64,000 bases of DNA from Methylobacterium sp. R2-1 (GTDB lineage: Bacteria > Pseudomonadota > Alphaproteobacteria > Rhizobiales > Beijerinckiaceae): assembly GCF_014191355.1 (NCBI RefSeq), contig NZ_JACHWM010000001.1:1-64000 (forward strand). The letters are read 5' to 3'. The position numbers and the translations under genes are program-made. A model generated the notes under the pieces. It made no database searches. It was given only the letters and a program-made list of their open reading frames with translations, and had not been told where the DNA came from. Position 1 is the stretch's first letter. Every line of letters begins with the position of its first letter. Below, in pieces: positions 37,569 through 45,887 of the stretch.

Positions 37569-38567
37569 ATGGCTCTGCTTTCCCTCGACGATCTCGCTTC
37601 CGGCCAGGAGTTCACCGCCGGACCGATCACGGTCAGCCGGGACGAACTCGTTGCTTTCGCCCGCGTGTACGATCCCCAGCCCTTCCACCTCGACGAGGCG
37701 GCCGCGAAGGGCACTTTCGTCGGCACCCTGATCGGTTCGGGCTGGCAGACGGCGGCGCTGGGCATGCGCCTGTTCGCGCAGGCGCTGATCTCGCATTCGA
37801 CCTCGATGGGTTCGCCCGGCATCGCCGCCCTGCGCTGGCTGAGGCCCGTCTTGCCGGGGGACGCCTTGAGCGCCACCATCCGCGTGGAGGAGGTCCGCCC
37901 GTCGTCCTCGAAGCCCGACCGCGGCATGGCGCGCCTCTCGATGACGCTGACGAACGGGCGCGGCGAGGCGGTGATGACGCAGGCCTTCGCGGTTCTGTTC
38001 GCGCGCGCCGGCGCTGTGCCCGCGCCGCGTCCGGTCGAGCTGGCGACGGAAATGGGGCCCGTGCCGGAGCCGGACGACGCGGTACCGCTGCCTTACCTCG
38101 CACGGGCGGAGCTTGGCGCCACCCGTGAACTCGGTGCCCACCGCTTCGAGGCGGACGACATCGTTGCCTTCGCGCGGGCCTACGATCCGCAGATCTTCCA
38201 CCTTGATGCGGAGGCCGCGCGGGCCACGCATTTCGGCGCGCTCTGCGCCTCGGGGTGGCAGACCGCGGCGGTCTGGATGAAGCGACTCAACGCGACCTTC
38301 GCCCGGGATATCGCCTTCACTGCCCGCTCAGGCCCGGTGCCGCAGCTCGGTCCCTCGCCTGGCTTCAAGGACCTGAAATGGCTGCGGCCGGTCTATGCCG
38401 GCGACACGATCCGTTACGCCAGCACGCTCATCGACCGGCGCGCTTCCGCTTCGCGGCCCGGTTGGGGCATCGCCACGCACCACAACACCGCCGAAAACCA
38501 GCGCGGCGAGCCGGTTTTTGAGTTCACCGGCACGGTGTTCTGGCAGTGGGAGCCGCCGGCGGCATGA
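37569..38567 (+). CDS. Tandem MaoC hot-dog protein (enoyl-CoA hydratase/dehydratase family)
   Basis: 332 residues made of two MaoC domains of about 145 residues. The hydratase-2 region occurs twice, VAFARVYDPQPFHLDEAAA and VAFARAYDPQIFHLDAEAA, each followed by SGWQTAA and later by LRWLRPVLPGD / LKWLRPVYAGD. Both copies keep the Asp and His expected of R-hydratases, so the fused pair may act as a dimer within one chain. Substrates would be enoyl-CoA or related thioesters. Its stop overlaps the start of the MFS gene by ATGA, so the two are one transcription unit. Confidence 0.88.
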   Translation: MALLSLDDLASGQEFTAGPITVSRDELVAFARVYDPQPFHLDEAAAKGTFVGTLIGSGWQTAALGMRLFAQALISHSTSMGSPGIAALRWLRPVLPGDALSATIRVEEVRPSSSKPDRGMARLSMTLTNGRGEAVMTQAFAVLFARAGAVPAPRPVELATEMGPVPEPDDAVPLPYLARAELGATRELGAHRFEADDIVAFARAYDPQIFHLDAEAARATHFGALCASGWQTAAVWMKRLNATFARDIAFTARSGPVPQLGPSPGFKDLKWLRPVYAGDTIRYASTLIDRRASASRPGWGIATHHNTAENQRGEPVFEFTGTVFWQWEPPAA

Positions 38568-39826
38568 GCGCTCCATCTGCCCGCCGGATCCTGATCGCGA
38601 GCTTCGTCGGCACCGCGATCGAGTTCTACGACTTCTACATCTACGCCACCGCCGCCGCGCTGGTGATCGGGCCGATCTTCTTCCCCCAGGGTGAGCCCGG
38701 CGTTCAGACGCTCCAGGCGTTCGCGACCTTCGCCATCGCCTTCCTCGCCCGGCCGGTCGGGGCGGCGGCCTTCGGCCATTTCGGCGATCGGATCGGGCGC
38801 AAGGCGACGCTGGTTGCCTCGCTGATGATCATGGGCCTGTCCACTGTCCTGATCGGCTGCTTGCCGGGCTATGCCAGCATCGGCTGGTGGGCGCCGGCCC
38901 TGCTTTGCCTGCTTCGCTTCGGCCAGGGCGTCGGCTTCGGTGGCGAATGGGGCGGCGCAGCCCTGCTCGCCGTCGAGAATGCGCCGCCGGGGCGCCGGGC
39001 GCTCTACGGCATCTTCCCGCAGCTCGGCGCGCCGATCGGCTTCATCGCAGCCAACCTCCTGTTCCTCGGGCTCAGCGTCTTCTTGAGCCCGGCGGATTTC
39101 GAGGCCTGGGGCTGGCGGCTTCCGTTCCTGGCCTCGGCGGCTCTCGTCGGCGTCGGGCTTTACGTTCGCCTCAAGCTCACCGAAACACCGGCCTTCCGCG
39201 CCGCCCTCGAACAGGCGCCGCCGGAGCGGGTGCCCTTCGCCACGATTTTTTCAGCGCATCTGCTCGCAACGCTGCTCGGCACGCTCGCCATGGTGGCGGC
39301 CTACGCCGTCTTCTATCTCTCGACGGTGTTCGCGCTGAGTTACGGCACCGGCACGCTCGGCTACGCGCGCAAAACGTTCCTGCTGTTCGAGTGCGTGGCG
39401 ATTCTGTTCATGGCGGTAGCCATTCCGCTGTCGGGCTGGGCGGCCGACCGTTTCGGGCGCAAGCCCGTGATGCTGTCGGGGCTCACTGTCACGGGTGCGC
39501 TCGGCGCCGTGCTCGGGCCGATGCTCGGCAGCGGCGAGCCCGCATTGGTACTTGGCTTCCTCTGCCTCGCGCTCTTCGCGATGGGCTGGATCTTCGGGCC
39601 GATGGGCGCACTCCTGCCCGAACTGTTCCCGACCCGGGTGCGCTACACCGGCGCCTCCGTCACCTACAATCTCGCCGGCATCGTCGGCGCCTCGGGCGCG
39701 CCCTTCGCCGCGCAGTGGCTCGCCGGCTGGGGCGGCATCGGCAGCGTCGGGCTCTACCTCGCTGCCGCGGCCGGGATCAGCCTCGCCGCCGTTGCTGCCA
39801 TGCCTGAAACCGGGCGCGACGCCTGA
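38564..39826 (+). CDS. MFS transporter, metabolite:H+ symporter (MHS) family
   Basis: A 420-residue protein from the ATG overlapping the MaoC stop. It opens with SFVGTAIEFYDFYIYATAAA, the MHS start, and carries GHFGDRIGRKATLV (loop 2-3), RFGQGVGFGGEWGGAALL and WAADRFGRKPVML (loop 8-9). Twelve helices are expected. MHS members import organic acids or betaines such as shikimate, citrate, 2-oxoglutarate or proline. Coupling with a MaoC protein suggests uptake of an acid that is then activated to a CoA ester; that is inference. Confidence 0.9.
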   Translation: MSAPSARRILIASFVGTAIEFYDFYIYATAAALVIGPIFFPQGEPGVQTLQAFATFAIAFLARPVGAAAFGHFGDRIGRKATLVASLMIMGLSTVLIGCLPGYASIGWWAPALLCLLRFGQGVGFGGEWGGAALLAVENAPPGRRALYGIFPQLGAPIGFIAANLLFLGLSVFLSPADFEAWGWRLPFLASAALVGVGLYVRLKLTETPAFRAALEQAPPERVPFATIFSAHLLATLLGTLAMVAAYAVFYLSTVFALSYGTGTLGYARKTFLLFECVAILFMAVAIPLSGWAADRFGRKPVMLSGLTVTGALGAVLGPMLGSGEPALVLGFLCLALFAMGWIFGPMGALLPELFPTRVRYTGASVTYNLAGIVGASGAPFAAQWLAGWGGIGSVGLYLAAAAGISLAAVAAMPETGRDA

Positions 39827-39887
39827 AGCCGCGACGACGCCCGATCCAGACGGGACAGCCATGCACCGGGCAAATGGATCGCGCACG

Positions 39888-39911
39888 ATTTAGATTGCGC
39901 GCAATCTAAAT
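39888..39911. promoter_or_regulatory. Perfect 24-bp palindrome upstream of ohr, probable OhrR operator
   Basis: The sequence 39889-39910 reads TTTAGATTGCG followed by CGCAATCTAAA, and the symmetry extends one base each side. It lies 67 bases before the ohr start. The ATTGCGCGCAAT core resembles OhrR boxes known upstream of ohr genes, where the MarR-type repressor OhrR is released by organic peroxides. No ohrR gene is adjacent. Confidence 0.8.
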
Positions 39912-39977
39912 GCTCGGTATCAAGGTCTCCAGCCGAACGGATCGGCCCCGTTCAACCCCGATCACGAGGACAGACCC

Positions 39978-40403
39978 ATGACCGTCGATGTGAAGTACCG
40001 GACCACTGCCTCCGCCACCGGCGGCCGTGACGGCTCCGCCCGCACCGAGGACGGCAGCTTCCAGGTCCAGCTTTCGACCCCGAAGGAGCTCGGCGGCGCC
40101 GGCGGCCCGGGCGCCAACCCCGAGCAGCTTTTCGCGGCGGGCTACTCCGCCTGCTTCATCGGTGCCCTGAAGGTGGCCGGCGGTCAGCTCAAGCTGAAGG
40201 TTCCGGCCGATACGACCGTCACCGCGACCGTCGGCATCGGCCCGCGCTCCGAGGGCGGCTTCGGCATCACCGCTGATCTCAAGGTGAGCCTGCCGGGCCT
40301 CGACCGCGCCGATGCCGAGCGCCTCGTCGAGGCGGCCCACCAGATCTGCCCCTACTCCAATGCTACGCGGGGGAATGTCGACGTCGGGCTGACGGTGGCC
40401 TGA
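39978..40403 (+). CDS. ohr: Organic hydroperoxide resistance protein Ohr
   Basis: A 141-residue protein, normal length. The peroxidatic Cys59 (in GYSACF) and resolving Cys124 (in QICPYSNATRGN) are present, with the supporting Glu in NPEQLFAAG. Ohr is a lipoyl-dependent thiol peroxidase that reduces organic hydroperoxides in the cytoplasm. The palindrome upstream suggests control by OhrR. It is a single gene, convergent with a CoA-binding protein gene. Confidence 0.96.
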   Translation: MTVDVKYRTTASATGGRDGSARTEDGSFQVQLSTPKELGGAGGPGANPEQLFAAGYSACFIGALKVAGGQLKLKVPADTTVTATVGIGPRSEGGFGITADLKVSLPGLDRADAERLVEAAHQICPYSNATRGNVDVGLTVA

Positions 40404-40457
40404 GCCTCCCGCTCCTGCCTCGAGCGCCCCAGGCCGATGGCCGGGGGCGTACTCGTG

Positions 40458-41021
40458 TCAGGGCCCCTCGATCGTCCGCTTCTGCACGCCGCCCTTCGCC
40501 ATCTGCGGCTTCTTCGCGCTGAGAATGCGGGAATTCACGCCGGTCCAGCCGATCTCCCCCGAGAGCCGGCCGTACTCGATCTTCGGGCAGCGGTTCATGA
40601 TGACCGTCATGCCCGCCGCCTCGGCCCGCGCCGCGGCCGCGTCGTCGCGCACGCCGAGCTGCATCCAGATCACCTTCGGCGGCACCGGGAGCGCAAGTGC
40701 CTCGTCCACCAGCGGACCCGCCGCGGCGGAATTGCGGAAGATCTCGACCATGTCGACCGGCCCGGTCAGGTCAGACAGCCGCGCGATCACCGGACGGCCG
40801 AGCAGGCTCTGGCCCGCCAGCCCCGGATTGACCGGCGTCACCGCGTAGCCGCGCTCGGCCAGGTACTTGAAGACGATGTAGCTCGGCCGCGCTGGATTAG
40901 CCGAGGCGCCGACCAGGGCGATCGAACGCGTCTCCTTCAGGACGGCGCGAATCTGCGCATCGGGATAGCGGCCGTGCCGCGTGGCAATGCCCTCGGGCGC
41001 GTTGTCGATTGTCGGGATCAT
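40458..41021 (-). CDS. CoA-binding (YccU-like) protein
   Basis: 187 residues from the ATG complementing 41019-41021, preceded by AAGGG; starts 6 and 15 codons earlier are possible. The Rossmann CoA-binding domain has SIALVGASANPARPSYIVFK, then RGYAVTPVNPGLAGQSLLGR, VDMVEIFRNSAAAGPLVDEA and WMQLGVRDDAAAARAEAAGM, with MNRCPKIEY near the end. This is the succinyl-CoA synthetase alpha-like single-domain family, function unknown. Its start region faces the PaaI thioesterase gene, so the two are divergent and both concern CoA. Confidence 0.87.
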   Translation of the reverse strand: MIPTIDNAPEGIATRHGRYPDAQIRAVLKETRSIALVGASANPARPSYIVFKYLAERGYAVTPVNPGLAGQSLLGRPVIARLSDLTGPVDMVEIFRNSAAAGPLVDEALALPVPPKVIWMQLGVRDDAAAARAEAAGMTVIMNRCPKIEYGRLSGEIGWTGVNSRILSAKKPQMAKGGVQKRTIEGP

Positions 41022-41064
41022 ACCGCCCTTGTCCGCCATGCGCCGGCATGCTGCAAGGCAGGTC

Positions 41065-41496
41065 ATGAGCGAGACCGTGATGAGCCTGGAGGAGACCGCC
41101 GCCTTTCTGGAGCGGGATTTTCCGCAGATGAACGCGGGCGGGCGCCACTACCATCTGGAGGCGGTCGGCCCGCTCTCCGCGCGGATGCGACTCGACTATC
41201 ACGATCGCCACCTGCGCCCCGGCGGCACGGTGTCCGGCCCGTCGATGATGGCGCTGGCCGATTACGCCCTCTACGCAGCGATCCTCTCGAATATCGGCCC
41301 GGTGGCGCTCGCCGTGACGACGAGCCTGAACGTCAACTTCCTGCGCCGGCCCGGCCCCGCCGCGCTGGTGGCCGAGTGCCGCCTGCTAAAGCTCGGGCGA
41401 CGCCTCGCCGTCGGGGAGGTCGCGATTCGGAGCCAGGGTGGCGAGGCCATCGTCTGCCACGCCACCGGCACCTACTCGATCCCACCGGAGCGGTGA
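41065..41496 (+). CDS. PaaI-type hot-dog thioesterase
   Basis: A 143-residue protein from ATG 41065; the open frame upstream runs over the divergent gene. Hot-dog features are RLDYHDRHLRPGGTVSGPSMMALADYALYAAI, shown here as the HxxNxxG-like HLRPGGTVSGP followed by the MMALADYA helix, then SLNVNFLRRPGPAALVAEC and RLAVGEVAIRSQ. It should hydrolyse medium or aromatic acyl-CoA. It is divergent from the CoA-binding protein gene, with under 50 bases between starts. Confidence 0.87.
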   Translation: MSETVMSLEETAAFLERDFPQMNAGGRHYHLEAVGPLSARMRLDYHDRHLRPGGTVSGPSMMALADYALYAAILSNIGPVALAVTTSLNVNFLRRPGPAALVAECRLLKLGRRLAVGEVAIRSQGGEAIVCHATGTYSIPPER

Positions 41497-41532
41497 GGCG
41501 GTAGAGGCCCGTGACGGGTTTGCGGGCCGAGT

Positions 41533-42858
41533 CTACTCGGCCGGTGCCGCGAGCGGTGTCGCGGGCGTTCTCGGTGGCGCGTCGGTCGGGCGGGACTCGT
41601 AGCCGAGCGTTTCGGGCATGAACAGCAGGTAGAGCGCGAAGCCGGCCGCTGCGATCGCCGCGAGCACGAGGAAGGCCGCCGCGTAACCGGCGCCGACGAT
41701 GACCACGCCGGCCAACGTCGCGCTGAGCGCCGCGCCGAGACCCTGAGCGGTTGCCGCCGCACCCTGGGCGACGTTGAATCGGCCGGTGCCGCGGGTGAGG
41801 TCGGCCACGACGATCGGAAACAGCGCGCCGTAGATGCCGGCGCCGACGCCGTCGAGGCACTGCACGGCCACGAGGTAGAAGGGATTGTCAGAGAGCGTGT
41901 AGAGCACGCCGCGCAGGGCCAGAACGCCAAAGGCGACCAGGAAGATCGGCTTGCGCCCGAAGCTGTCGGCCTTGGCACCGACCAGCACCGCCATCGGCAC
42001 CATCACGCATTGCGCGGCGACGATGCAGACCGCGATCAGCGAGGTCGCGTTGTCCTTGCCGACGACCTTGGTGAGCAACTGGCCGACGGAGGGCAGCATC
42101 GCCGCATTGGCGAGGTGGAATGCGGCGCAGAGAAGCGCGAACAGCAGCAGGTGGCGGTTGCGCAGGAGCAGGCTCAGGCCCGAGGGCTGCTCGCAGTTCT
42201 GGTCCTCGGCACAGTCGAGGCCGCGGGCGAGGTCGTCGTCGATCTCCTCGGACGGCACCACCAGCATTGCGACGATGGAGCAGGCAGCGAGAAGTCCCAT
42301 GAGCCAGAACACGACGACGGGGCCGAAGGAATAGGCGAGCCCGCCCGCGAGCATCGCCGAGATCGCGTTGCCGGCATGGTTGAACCCCTCGTTGCGGCCG
42401 ATGCGCTTCGAGAACTGTTTCGGTCCGACGATGCCGAGCGTGATTCCGGTGAGCGCGGGCGCGAAAACGGAGCCCGCCATGCTGGCGAGCGCCTGCGTGC
42501 CGGCCACCAGGGTGAAGTTCGAGATCCAGGGCAGGACGAGGCAGCTCACGGTCACGACCACCGCAGCTGCGATGACGACGCTGCGCTTGGCATTGGTGCG
42601 GTCGATCAGGGCTCCCGCGGGCGTCTGGGCCAGCAGCCCGGCGATGCCCGCGATCGTCATCACCAGACCGATCGTGGCCTCGTTCCAGCCTTGGTCAGGC
42701 CCGCGCACGGCAAGTAGGTAGATGGCGAGGTAAGGGCCGAGCCCGTCGCGTACGTCGGCGAGGGTAAGATTGAGCAGATCGAGCCCGCGCAGGGCACGCC
42801 GGGACGGCTTGCGCGCGTCGGAGTCGGATTCGAGCGAGGCACGTGCATCGATGCGCAT
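41533..42858 (-). CDS. MFS transporter
   Basis: A 441-residue protein with 12 predicted helices. The start region reads LNLTLADVRDGLGPYLAIYL, with AGALIDRTNAKRSVVI in loop 2-3, GRNEGFNHAGNAISAML in the fifth helix region and GAKADSFGRKPIFL in loop 8-9. The middle loop has an acidic, Cys-containing stretch (LDCAEDQNCEQPSG) not usual in the superfamily. The substrate is unknown; the overall pattern resembles drug/metabolite exporters. It converges on the thioesterase gene. Confidence 0.87.
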   Translation of the reverse strand: MRIDARASLESDSDARKPSRRALRGLDLLNLTLADVRDGLGPYLAIYLLAVRGPDQGWNEATIGLVMTIAGIAGLLAQTPAGALIDRTNAKRSVVIAAAVVVTVSCLVLPWISNFTLVAGTQALASMAGSVFAPALTGITLGIVGPKQFSKRIGRNEGFNHAGNAISAMLAGGLAYSFGPVVVFWLMGLLAACSIVAMLVVPSEEIDDDLARGLDCAEDQNCEQPSGLSLLLRNRHLLLFALLCAAFHLANAAMLPSVGQLLTKVVGKDNATSLIAVCIVAAQCVMVPMAVLVGAKADSFGRKPIFLVAFGVLALRGVLYTLSDNPFYLVAVQCLDGVGAGIYGALFPIVVADLTRGTGRFNVAQGAAATAQGLGAALSATLAGVVIVGAGYAAAFLVLAAIAAAGFALYLLFMPETLGYESRPTDAPPRTPATPLAAPAE

Positions 42859-43226
42859 CGGCAGTTCCCACGGGCGAGCGCAACCTCACGGAGCCGGGAG
42901 GAGGCTTCGGGAAGAGGACGACTCGGAAACAGAATTTCCCCATGTCGAGCACCGCGAGCTGCCTCTTGAGGCTGCTGAGCGCTGGCTCGATCCACGCGCT
43001 AAGTCTTGCTCAGCGGTGTCGTTCCGAGCCGAGATCTTTTAATCCATGCCTTTAGTTCACGTCTTCGTGCGGCTCGAGGAGCCGCCCCGGTGCGCTCCCG
43101 ACGCGACGGAGGCCGGGCCTCGCGGCCGGCCCGGCCTTAGGCTCATCGCCTTGTGACGGTCATCCGCGTCGGTCACCCGCGCGCTGAAGCCGTCAGCGCC
43201 CGGGTGAACCAACGACAGTGCCGCCC
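42859..43226. other. Intergenic region with a GC hairpin
   Basis: No gene is seen in these 368 bases. AGGCCGGGCC (43110-43119) pairs perfectly with GGCCCGGCCT (43128-43137) and may end the minus-strand BA14K transcript, though no T-run follows. The promoter of the minus-strand MFS gene should lie near 42860-42960. Confidence 0.45.
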
Positions 43227-43646
43227 TCACGGGCAGGGATGGCGCGCGCCGTCATTGCCGAGATACGTGCCGCTCCGCGCATCGTAGGAACGGAAGCGGC
43301 GGGCACAGGCAGCCACGGCCTCCGGATCGGCGCCGCCCTGGACCACGACAGGGGCCGCCTGGGCCTGCGAATTGGCGATGGCACCACCGATGATCGCGCC
43401 GGCCGCGAGTCCCGCTACGCCTGCTCCCACCGCCGCCCCGACGCCCGGTCCGCGGCGATAGCCCCGGCCGTAGCCGTAGCGGCGGGGTCCGTAATGGCGA
43501 TGACCGTAGCGGCGGTACTGAACGTAGCCGGTCGACAGGTCGCCCCGGACCAGGGCATCCACCGGGCTCTGCGGCGCAGGCGCGGCCGAGGCCGGCGCAC
43601 TGATGAGGAGAGCGGCGACGGCGGCGAGGGCGAAGGACGATTTCAT
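43227..43646 (-). CDS. BA14K-family exported protein
   Basis: A 139-residue protein from the ATG complementing 43644-43646. A signal peptide (cleavage near ASA-AP) is followed by an Arg/Tyr/Gly-rich stretch (QYRRYGHRHYGPRRYGYGRG), a hydrophobic glycine-zipper (GVGAAVGAGVAGLAAGAIIG), and the BA14K end ACARRFRSYDARSGTYLGND with a final Cys. BA14K proteins were first found as immunoreactive Brucella proteins and are common in Rhizobiales; lectin-like binding has been proposed. It probably sits in the envelope. Confidence 0.88.
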   Translation of the reverse strand: MKSSFALAAVAALLISAPASAAPAPQSPVDALVRGDLSTGYVQYRRYGHRHYGPRRYGYGRGYRRGPGVGAAVGAGVAGLAAGAIIGGAIANSQAQAAPVVVQGGADPEAVAACARRFRSYDARSGTYLGNDGARHPCP

Positions 43647-43801
43647 CAGTCTGGCAAATCCTTGATGGTCTTTGAGCATCGTGTCGAGGTGAGAGCACCG
43701 GCCGATTCAACCGGCTGGCGCTGTTGGTAGAACGTGTGAGCGGCGTTTCCAAATCCGGCGGCGTGATGTCGCCGGGGCGGAGCCGGTTGTCGGTCGAAGG
43801 C

Positions 43802-44713
43802 TCAGTCGCGGAGAGTCAGGGAAACCGGCTTCGGCGCGGCGAGGAGCCCGCCGAGGAAGGCGGCGATGGCACCGAGTATCAGCGCGATCGAGGCGTAGAG
43901 AGCGCCCTGGGTCGCGACCGACTTCGCGGTCTTGGCAGCCTCTTCAGCCTGCTTCTTGGCACTGGCGACCGCCTGCTCGTACTGCTTCTGATAATCCTGC
44001 ACCTGCTGGCGCGCCTGATCGACCGGGATGTTCTGCGCCTTGGAGAGGGCCTCGGCAGCGCGCGTCTCCGCCTGCTGCTTGTCGGCGGCATCGCCGGAGA
44101 GCAGGGCACGCACGGCCGACACGGCGGCGTCGCGGGCGGCCTGCGGATCCTGGCCGGCAGCTTGATTCTTCACCCGCTGCTCGATCTGGTCGAGGGGGTT
44201 GGAGATCTTGCCGAGCGAAGGCGCGGCAGCCTGAGCCGCGGTCTGGACCGTTCCACCGACAAGATTGCCCGCTCCGCCCAGCGCCGAGCCGACCGTGCTG
44301 ACGGCGGTGCCGACGATGCCGCTGGCAGCCGAGGTCAGCAGGTAGAGGACGACGAGGGTGGTGACGACCCAGGAAACGAAACCGTGCAGCCCGGCGGTCC
44401 CGCGCAGGGGCTTGCCGGCAAGGCGCCCGGCAATGAGACCGCCGATGAGGGAGGCGATGATCCCGGAAGCAACGAACCACGCGCCGGCCCCGAGCGAGAA
44501 GTTCGATGCGGTCGGGTTCTCGGCCGTGTCGAGGCCGACCGAGGCGAGGCCGGCGGCCACGCCCACGAGGTTGATGACGACCTGAGTCACCAGCGCCGTC
44601 GCGGCACCGGCGAAGACGGCCCCCCAGGAGACTTGGTTGAGGGCGACGGTCTCATGGGCAAGAGTCCGTGTCCCATCGACGGGAGAGGGTTGAAAGCCGG
44701 AAGGATACGTCAC
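43802..44713 (-). CDS. PhnA-like / glycine-zipper membrane protein
   Basis: A 303-residue protein starting at GTG, with TTGGAG eight bases upstream. Three hydrophobic segments in the first 130 residues (SWGAVFAGAATALVTQVVIN, GAWFVASGIIASLIGGLIAG, HGFVSWVVTTLVVLYLLTSA) precede an Ala/Gln/Lys-rich helical region that could form a coiled coil (about 165-265). A final helix follows (LYASIALILGAIAAFLGGLL). This matches rhizobial proteins annotated PhnA-like, unrelated to phosphonoacetate hydrolase. It is next to the CsbD-like gene and probably concerns envelope stress. Confidence 0.72.
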   Translation of the reverse strand: MTYPSGFQPSPVDGTRTLAHETVALNQVSWGAVFAGAATALVTQVVINLVGVAAGLASVGLDTAENPTASNFSLGAGAWFVASGIIASLIGGLIAGRLAGKPLRGTAGLHGFVSWVVTTLVVLYLLTSAASGIVGTAVSTVGSALGGAGNLVGGTVQTAAQAAAPSLGKISNPLDQIEQRVKNQAAGQDPQAARDAAVSAVRALLSGDAADKQQAETRAAEALSKAQNIPVDQARQQVQDYQKQYEQAVASAKKQAEEAAKTAKSVATQGALYASIALILGAIAAFLGGLLAAPKPVSLTLRD

Positions 44714-44783
44714 TCTGCTACTCCAAGTCTTGAGTCGTCAGTCTCCGGCCGTCAGTTTCCGACCGGTTGTTAAGGGCTGGGCG

Positions 44784-45116
44784 TCAGCTGCGCCCGCGCA
44801 CGAGGAGGCCGAGGCCGAAGCCGATCAGACCGGCGACGAGCAGGGAAGTGTGCGGCCACTCAACCGAGCGCTCGTGACCCTCCTGCAGGGTGCGGCGACC
44901 GCGATCGTAGAGCTCCTCGGCGGTGTCGTAGGCCTCATCGGTGGCGTGCCGCGCAGCGTCCTTCGCTTGGCCGTACAGGGTCTCCGCCCGGCCCGCGGCT
45001 TGGCGCAGGCGGCCCTCGGCGGAATCATCGCGGGAGCCGGCCGCATCTCCGAAGGCGCCCTGCACCTTGCCTCCGACTTCCCGGGCGGCACCCGTGATCC
45101 TGTTGCCATCGACCAT
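44784..45116 (-). CDS. CsbD-family stress protein with C-terminal membrane anchor
   Basis: A 110-residue protein. The N-terminal CsbD-like part reads GNRITGAAREVGGKVQGAFG, with Ala-rich amphipathic helices after it (AETLYGQAKDAARHATDEAY). It ends in a membrane helix LLVAGLIGFGLGLLVRGRS, a feature of alphaproteobacterial relatives of YjbJ/ElaB. Such proteins accumulate under general stress. It lies 70 bases upstream of the PhnA-like gene on the same strand, so the pair may be co-expressed. Confidence 0.82.
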   Translation of the reverse strand: MVDGNRITGAAREVGGKVQGAFGDAAGSRDDSAEGRLRQAAGRAETLYGQAKDAARHATDEAYDTAEELYDRGRRTLQEGHERSVEWPHTSLLVAGLIGFGLGLLVRGRS

Positions 45117-45416
45117 GGTCGCGATCCTCGTTCCAAATGTTCTGGTCCGGCCGTCTTCGGGCGGAGCGTCGTTCGATGCTGGCCGTCAGCTTGGCCGGGC
45201 AGCGGTGCACGAACGGATTGCGGACAATGTGGTTCCGGCGCCGCTGCACCGATCCATGGTCACGATCGCGCCATGCCTGCACACACGTTCAACGGGCGCC
45301 GCCGCGCGAAGTGCCCGCATCGGCACGAGATTGCGTTCAAGGACGGTTCAACCAGGCCGCCCTACTAATCGAGGACCGGCGCGGCGCCCTGCCGCCCGAG
45401 CTGTCGGGAGATCGAC
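45117..45416. other. Divergent promoter region
   Basis: 300 bases between the minus-strand CsbD-like gene and the plus-strand helix-hairpin-helix gene. No convincing frame or hairpin is seen. Both promoters should lie here. Confidence 0.4.
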
Positions 45417-45791
45417 ATGCGTTCCTCACTTCTGCGCACCTTCACGATCCTGATCGGACTCGCCGCCGCTCCCGCGCTGGCGCAGGCGCCGAACCCGGTC
45501 ATGCCGCCCGCCACTGGAAAGCCGCCCGCCACTGCACCCTCCACGCCGCCGCCGCCGCCGGCGGCAGCGGCCAAGCCTGATGCGAAGTCGGATGCGAAGG
45601 CCGAACTCATCGACATCAACTCGGCCAGTGCCGAGGAGCTGAGCCGGCTCAAGGGGATCGGCGAGGCGCGCTCCGCGGCGATCGTCAAGGGCCGCCCCTA
45701 CCGCGGCAAGGACGAGCTGGTCCGCAAGAAGATCCTGCCGGAATCGGTCTATGCCGGCATCAAGGATCAGATCATCGCCAAACAGAAATAG
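45417..45791 (+). CDS. Exported helix-hairpin-helix (ComEA-like) protein
   Basis: A 124-residue protein. A signal peptide (cleavage near ALAQA) leads into a Pro/Ala/Lys linker, then a ComEA-type helix-hairpin-helix pair: LIDINSASAEELSRLKGIGE, then ARSAAIVKGRPYRGKDELV, ending with a lysine-rich tail. In transformable bacteria ComEA binds incoming DNA in the periplasm; short HhH proteins like this are widespread and mostly untested. GGGAG sits seven bases before the ATG. It is followed by rnd on the same strand. Confidence 0.88.
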   Translation: MRSSLLRTFTILIGLAAAPALAQAPNPVMPPATGKPPATAPSTPPPPPAAAAKPDAKSDAKAELIDINSASAEELSRLKGIGEARSAAIVKGRPYRGKDELVRKKILPESVYAGIKDQIIAKQK

Positions 45792-45887
45792 AGTTTCACG
45801 TCCCCGCCCTCAGGGTGGGCCTATCGGGACGGCGCGCGCGATGCTACGCGCCGCCGGACCCGACCTTCGAAGACGCTCGAACAACCC

